DNA of 64,000 nt from Phoronis australis (taxonomy: Eukaryota; Phoronida; Phoronidae): the NCBI GenBank assembly GCA_002633005.1, contig NMRA01000367.1:325151-389150 (forward strand), in the 5' to 3' direction. A model generated the notes under the pieces. That model did not search any database. It was not told the DNA's origin and worked only from the letters and a program-made list of their open reading frames with translations. The translations under genes and the position numbers were made by a program. Within the stretch, counting starts at the first letter, position 1, and each line of letters starts with the position of its first letter. Below, in pieces: positions 59,624 through 64,000 of the stretch.

Positions 59624-60456
59624 GGGCTGTTCCAGTAAAATCCGTGTGGGAGGGGGGGACGGCAGTAGAAATAAAAATTCATGGGTGGTGGTCTTCAGAA
59701 AAAAACTCAAATTATGGGTGGTCGTTCCTGTAAGAAGTGATGCATTAAAAATGGGTGGTATTTTTTGACCTGTTAATGTTGACAGGTTGGTTACTTCAGC
59801 GGAACACATCTCCAAAGAAATCAAAACTCAATAAAATGCAATTGGCTAATATCCTAACTTATCCCAATACAAAAAAGCCCATATTGCCAATGAACAGAGT
59901 GCAATATGTTCACTAAGCCATTAATCAAGTCATGGGCAACTTGATTTGCGCCAACTGTTAGTCTGCAGTCCTATTGAATTGAAAAGTTATGCAACACTAA
60001 ACTGGTGTTAACACATATAAGAAAATTGATGATTTTTAAATAAAAAGTATGAGGAGTAAGATAAACAAGTTCCAATATTCACTTGACATAGAAGTACAAA
60101 AGAGTTTGTGGAGACAGTTTGAGATTCATAGATGCTTATAATTGAAAAAATTTTCATTGAAATTATAGACACATGGTGAACAGAGACACCTGGTGGCTGC
60201 CAAAAGTATTGCTCACAGGCTACTTTAGTTTTTGACAATATTGGACAAGACAACTAGTTCTTGTCTGTCAATCATCTAAGTTCTTAACAGGTCCTCCTGG
60301 AGGCAATTTGTTTGCAAGTATTGGATTTTGTATTTCAACCTATAAAAATAATTAAAAAATTATGGGTCATGGGTCGGAGAAATAAATGAAAAATATGGGC
60401 GGTGGGTACGAAATAAAAGTGCCTTCCCCCCCCTCCCATACAGATTTTGCTGGAAC
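59624..60456. mobile_element. hAT-like non-autonomous element (MITE), 833 bp, with target-site duplication
   Basis: The left end gggctgttccagtaaaatcc continues gtgtgggaggggggg. The reverse-complemented right end ttgttccagcaaaatctgta continues tgggagggggg. The flanking bases aatggtctta occur at both sides (59614-59623 and 60457-60466); an 8-bp duplication, tggtctta, is the classical hAT size. The sub-terminal regions carry paired motifs (catgggtggtgg / tatgggcggtggg). No transposase frame, so it depends on another element. Confidence 0.85.
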
Positions 60457-60578
60457 AATGGTCTTAGATTGCTTTAGTATCATAGTCATGCAAACTTTAG
60501 ATAGGTCCATTTAAGTCTGTCCAGTAAACAAGAAGTTGGTAGTGTTTGATGTGTAATTCTTGCTTCGCCTGTTAACAG

Positions 60579-60795
60579 GTTGAGTGGAAGGCTAAAAAGG
60601 AATACTTGGATGAAAATGGCCGGCTGCAGATTATTAACATTCCAAAATCAGTCAAGGTTTTAAGAGCCAAACATAAAAGTTTCCGTGTCAGGAACTTGCT
60701 TCCAAGCACCACCTATTGGTTTAACATCACCACTACATTCGAAGATGGTGTTGTGTCTGATCCAACCTCATACTCAGTCACAACTAAAGTTGCAG
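60579..60795 (+). CDS. Lar: Lar exon: FN3 domain 9, second part
   Basis: Acceptor cctgttaacag, 217 nt, phase 0 in and phase 1 out, donor gtatgt. It reads VEWKAKKEYLDENGRLQIIN, VRNLLPSTTYWFNITTTFED and DPTSYSVTTKVA. It has the FN3 second half with the LLPSTTY turn and a sequon NIT. Notably lysine-rich between residues 3 and 35. Confidence 0.94.
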
Positions 60796-61135
60796 GTATG
60801 TCTAATTTAGTAAAGTAGCATATAGCCAGGTGGTGCTGCAGTTGGTTGAGACTTTTGCACCAATAGTAGAGGTCTGTGCAGTCAGTTGTATGCTGCATCT
60901 ATTTGGTTCATCTCTTTTTGTGGTGCATGTTAAGAAGTAAGTGCTGGCTAATGAGATAAATTTGATTTTATTAATTTAAAAGCTATCATTTTTCTCTCAA
61001 CTTTATTAGAGCATTGTATTATTGTACTTTTATCCAACTTAAATTCAAACTTTTCTGCCTTGGTGATCATGTCTGATCTATCTTCCTTGTCTACTTGTGT
61101 TGATGACTCATCTGCCATGTTGTAACCTCTTGCAG
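60796..61135 (+). other. Intron 18 of Lar (FN9 to membrane-proximal region), 340 bp
   Basis: No repeat or additional signal recognised. Confidence 0.75.
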
Positions 61136-61305
61136 CCCCTGAGTCCATCAAGCATCCTGTCTTCAATGGACTGGGTGATGGGAACACCATCAAGCTGCGT
61201 CTGTATAGGGCGTCTGAGAAGAATGGTGAAATAAGTCACTACTGGATAGCTGTGATACCAGATGGCGCTGTCAGCAAGCAACCATCTGAGTTTGAGTTAT
61301 CTGAT
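61136..61305 (+). CDS. Lar: Lar exon: membrane-proximal region, part 1
   Basis: Acceptor aacctcttgcag, 170 nt, phase 1 in and phase 0 out, donor gtgagt. It reads APESIKHPVFNGLGDGNTIK, then SEKNGEISHYWIAVIPDG and SEFELSD. Vertebrate LAR has APDVLRTKPAF, NIKGYYIIIVPL and EMELDELL. In vertebrates a polybasic furin-type site follows; none is encoded here or in the next exon. Confidence 0.93.
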
Positions 61306-61588
61306 GTGAGTAGCCTACTGATTTGGCAATATCTCACTAGAGTGGCTGGCTGACCTTGAATGTCATTATCTCTCAAATGTTGTTGGTTGATTTGTATTAT
61401 AAAGTGCACATATTTTTTCATAAATGTGGAAATAGTGAAATAATCAAAGGATGTTACTTGTAAGTAGTTGTTATATTGCAGTGATATCCTCAAGACACCG
61501 ATGTCTACTTTGTCAGATATAACATGTTACATTGTTATCTGTATTGTGAAGTGGAAAACAGTGCAGTTGTGTGTGCTCTTTCTTTCAG

Positions 61589-61762
61589 TTCTCCAATGTT
61601 GACAGTGATGGTAAGCCGTATATTGCTGGCCAGTTTAATGGGAACCAATTGCCTGATGTGTTTGAACTGGGTGATGGTCAGATGTACAATAACTACTTGA
61701 ACAAAGCACTGGACCCTCTCATGAAGTACAAAGTGTTTGTCCGAGCCTTCTCCACTAACAAT
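61589..61762 (+). CDS. Lar: Lar exon: membrane-proximal region, part 2
   Basis: Acceptor tctttctttcag, 174 nt, phase 0 to phase 0, donor gtaagt. It reads FSNVDSDGKPYIAGQFNGNQ, LPDVFELGDGQMYNNYLNKA and YKVFVRAFSTNN. Vertebrates have [20 protein letters not shown] and YVFFVLAV. The KPYIA and F-LGD motifs identify the conserved juxtamembrane module. Confidence 0.95.
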
Positions 61763-62348
61763 GTAAGTATTACCGTCCACCACACTCATGTTACTGCACC
61801 ATTGGCCTACTTACTAACTCTACAAGAGAACATCAAAACAAGGCGTCTGTAGCCAGAAGTGCTCTCAATCACTTAAGTTGTTGTTTCTTACTGTTTGTTA
61901 GCGAAGAGAGAAAATGACTGAAATTTGCTCTAGTGAGTTGGCCAATCTACTGTTTTGTTATGACACCAATCAGCCAAACATTGTCTTCATAACATCCCTC
62001 CTGCTGTTGTATTGTGTAACCCATCCTCAATGTAGTGAAATATTCCCTTGTGAAATTTTCTCTAAATTAGTAGAGGTTGTTAGGCATCTTGTGATTTTTT
62101 GAAGCACAGAAAGTTGAATGTTTTATCCTTGTGACCATTTATAACAGTCTTTGAGTTGTTGTTGTGGTCAACAACTTATATAAAGTATTAGTCACCTCTT
62201 CACAGTCGCGCTAATTTATGGCAAACATCAACTCATAGTAATTCTAATTAACTCATAGTCATAGCAATGCGGTTTCTAACCACTCTTGTTATTAGTTACT
62301 AACCACTTTGAGTATGTTAGTTTCTAATTAACTGTTTCTTCGTTTTAG
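61763..62348 (+). other. Intron 20 of Lar (within membrane-proximal region), 586 bp
   Basis: AT-rich; an imperfect ctaattaactcatagt / gtttctaaccact repeat near 62235-62335. No exon-like signal. Confidence 0.7.
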
Positions 62349-62390
62349 GCCCTCTATACATCTAGTGATTACAGCGAGCTGTTATATTTT
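62349..62390 (+). CDS. Lar: Lar exon: membrane-proximal region, part 3 (42 nt)
   Basis: Acceptor tttcttcgttttag, 42 nt, phase 0 to phase 0, donor gtacgt. It reads ALYTSSDYSELLYF, equivalent to vertebrate MYATSPYSDPVV just before the transmembrane helix. The donor is not ideal; without splicing the frame runs another 15 codons to a stop. The transmembrane exon should follow downstream of the window. Confidence 0.78.
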
Positions 62391-64000
62391 GTACGTTACA
62401 GTCCGTTTATCACTCACCTTTCTCCTTTCTGAAACTGTATGACTGAAATTGGTTCTCTGAGCAAACAATAAGTCTGTGAATCACTGTGTCATCAATCAAA
62501 TGTGTTGAGTATTATGAACGTTTCAAATTAATCGTGCAATGTTTATTGCATATTTTACACCTGTTCATGTATCACATGTTACATAATGTGTCTAAAAGCT
62601 AAAATGTCCTACAGTTTCTAACTTTTGTTTCTGCGCACGTTGGCATGACATTATCTGACATACCTGCCTTTTCTCATAACCATCCCTTTGTTCCTTCTCA
62701 TGGTTATTTATATAATTGTGTTCTACAGTTCATGGTAAACATGTGAAACTGTCCATGCTCCTGTTGGGATCATGCAGCTTTGCAGCGATGGTCATGTGAC
62801 CCTTGCAGTTGTATTGTTGACAAATTACCAGTCTGTTTCTTCGTTTCATTAACAACAACTTACCTAGTCTGGCGTGTAGGTTCCTGTTTGAAGATTGCTT
62901 ATATGTTATTAAAAATTGACCTTGACGTATATCAGCAGTGTAGTTTACTACTCTATTTGTAAGTTATAGGCCCTGTAGTAACAGAGTGCAATACTGAGCT
63001 GGCTCTGCGGAATGCCAATATTGATAGTAACCATATTAAGCATTATGATGAAGTCACTGGACAAGATTTTAGTTAATTCTGTTACATTATTGGGAACTCT
63101 CATCAAGTTTCACAAATTTGTGATAGAATGGCAAAAACAGAATACATTTTTTTTGTAAGTTCAAGAAATTTGTTGTACCCAAAATACATTTTAGCCTTAA
63201 AACTGATAGTTTTCTTTCAATGTTTGCCTGGTTACAAAGTGCTGTTTGCACCAAAATTTGACAAAAGACACCTACATCAAAATACAAGATTTCAGAAATC
63301 CATTTCTAAGTAAAGGGCATTCCTGTGCTCAGAGAGCAGTATTACAGAAGTCACTTGAAGACATTCTGTTCCAATGTTATGTCAGGTGGCAGGAGCCTAT
63401 ATGTTATTGAAGTCAGAATCACTGGGGCATGTTTTTATTTGTAAATACAAATGAAAAGCACATACAATTTGTTAGCCTTTTGCAGGTTATTTCATGACAG
63501 AGTAGTAGAATTTTGTACAGCAGGTTGAATCTGATTTGTATTCGAACTACCGTATTCGCTCTAATAAGCACCCATGCCCCTATAAGCGCACCCCCATGCA
63601 TTTTCAGACTTCTCTGAAATAAGTGCTCACCCCATGAAGGTGTACATGCGAAAAATGTGTTACCTATACAGTCCTAAAATTCTACCGTAACAGTCTTCAA
63701 TTTATCGACAAGAACCGACAGTCCTGAGAAAAATGTGCAGGGGATTTCTAGACCACCAGCCTCGTCGATATGTCGGTATTTAGCCTTTAAACTTCCGCCA
63801 TGCTTCTAAAAGAACGCAAAAATTTTGCTGATCTCACGAGGAAAGTGACCCACTATGGTCTGGTCTTTCAGAACAGATACAGCGTACTTGTCAACTGGAT
63901 TGAAACTTTCACATAGTTTCCAATTCTTCTCCTTCAACAGGATTCCTTCTTTGTACACGTGGGTCTCTATACTGTTGTACCTTGTGTGACAGGATTGTTT
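62391..64000 (+). other. Lar intron, 5' part (membrane-proximal to transmembrane exon)
   Basis: AT-rich sequence without a transmembrane or phosphatase exon. The TIR element starting at 63548 occupies the end. Confidence 0.7.
63548..64000 (+). mobile_element. TIR DNA element, family 1, copy 2 (cut by the window end)
   Basis: It starts taccgtattcgctctaataa, as does the reverse-complemented right end of the element at 35248-36715, and stays alignable with that element in inverted orientation to the end of the window. The + frame near 63808-63880 reads KERKNFADLTRKVTHYGLVF followed by QNR, close to the peptide in copy 1, but then meets a stop. Confidence 0.8.

Larger units (their letters stand above)
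59290..60578 (+). other. Intron 17 of Lar (inside FN9), 1.3 kb
   Basis: A 31-bp minisatellite (59366-59530) and an 833-bp hAT-like element (59624-60456) fill most of it. Confidence 0.8.
719..62390 (+). other. Lar: LAR-type receptor protein tyrosine phosphatase gene, ectodomain part (partial at both ends)
   Basis: Gene-level entry covering 21 exons. LAR-family receptors are type I membrane phosphatases of axons and synapses; their Ig and FN3 ectodomains bind heparan and chondroitin sulfate proteoglycans and postsynaptic adhesion partners. Seen here: the end of Ig1, Ig2, Ig3, nine FN3 modules and a membrane-proximal region, in the family's order. All exon junctions agree in phase (3881 nt, 1293 codons). 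Domain borders are phase 1, as expected for shufflable extracellular modules. Ig2, FN2, FN3, FN5, FN6 and FN9 are each split by an internal intron. The signal peptide and start of Ig1, the transmembrane segment and the D1/D2 phosphatase domains are outside the window, so catalytic competence cannot be judged. Family assignment is very secure; which vertebrate paralogue it resembles is not meaningful, because it looks like the pre-duplication single gene. Confidence 0.96.

Noticed and set aside
62970..63076. Open frame starting GPVVTECNTE after an AG, as an alternative last exon or transmembrane exon
   Set aside because: Its phase (1) does not match the preceding exon (phase 0), and the peptide is neither hydrophobic nor LAR-like beyond GPVV.

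Overview
The window is a piece of an animal nuclear genome. It is AT-rich, with long introns, many minisatellites, transposon remnants, and assembly gaps written as N. One gene explains every convincing coding signal. It is a LAR-type (PTPRF/PTPRD/PTPRS family) receptor protein tyrosine phosphatase on the + strand, spread over at least 61.7 kb and open at both ends. I traced 21 constitutive exons (719-62390). Their splice phases join without a break into about 1293 codons: the end of Ig1, then Ig2, Ig3, nine fibronectin type III (FN3) domains, and most of the membrane-proximal region. The signal peptide and start of Ig1 lie upstream of the window. The transmembrane segment and both phosphatase domains lie downstream. 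Nine FN3 domains match Drosophila Lar rather than the eight of the longest vertebrate forms. Identity to vertebrate LAR looks only moderate, so I infer a non-vertebrate animal; the phylum is not resolved.

Layout: 719-946 Ig1 end; 13718-19723 Ig2 in two exons; 29651-29923 Ig3; 33904-42127 FN1-FN2; 48278-50064 FN3-FN4; 53101-56223 FN5-FN6; 57949-60795 FN7-FN9; 61136-62390 membrane-proximal region. The 3' third is exon-dense and the 5' half is mostly intron. Intron 5 (34192-40247) carries two related terminal-inverted-repeat DNA elements that are richer in CpG than their surroundings. A third copy starts at 63548. A hAT-like MITE with a target-site duplication lies at 59624-60456. A tRNA-derived SINE lies near 40766 and a decayed LINE near 43735-44740.

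The most interesting signal is inside the introns. Seven very short stretches (9, 15, 15, 15, 27, 27 and 30 nt) are each bounded by a good acceptor and a GT donor, are divisible by three, and are open in the phase 1 frame used at LAR domain borders. I read them as candidate in-frame microexons at the Ig1/Ig2, Ig2/Ig3 (three), FN1/FN2 and FN2/FN3 (two) linkers. The 9-nt one (20105-20113) encodes Glu-Leu-Arg at the exact site of the vertebrate splice insert meB (ELRE). Separately, 19490-19574 looks like an internal first coding exon: Kozak ATG, hydrophobic signal peptide, phase 1 donor. It would make a receptor lacking Ig1-Ig2, a parallel to the short PTP-3B form of C. elegans. Both ideas rest on sequence alone and need RNA evidence.
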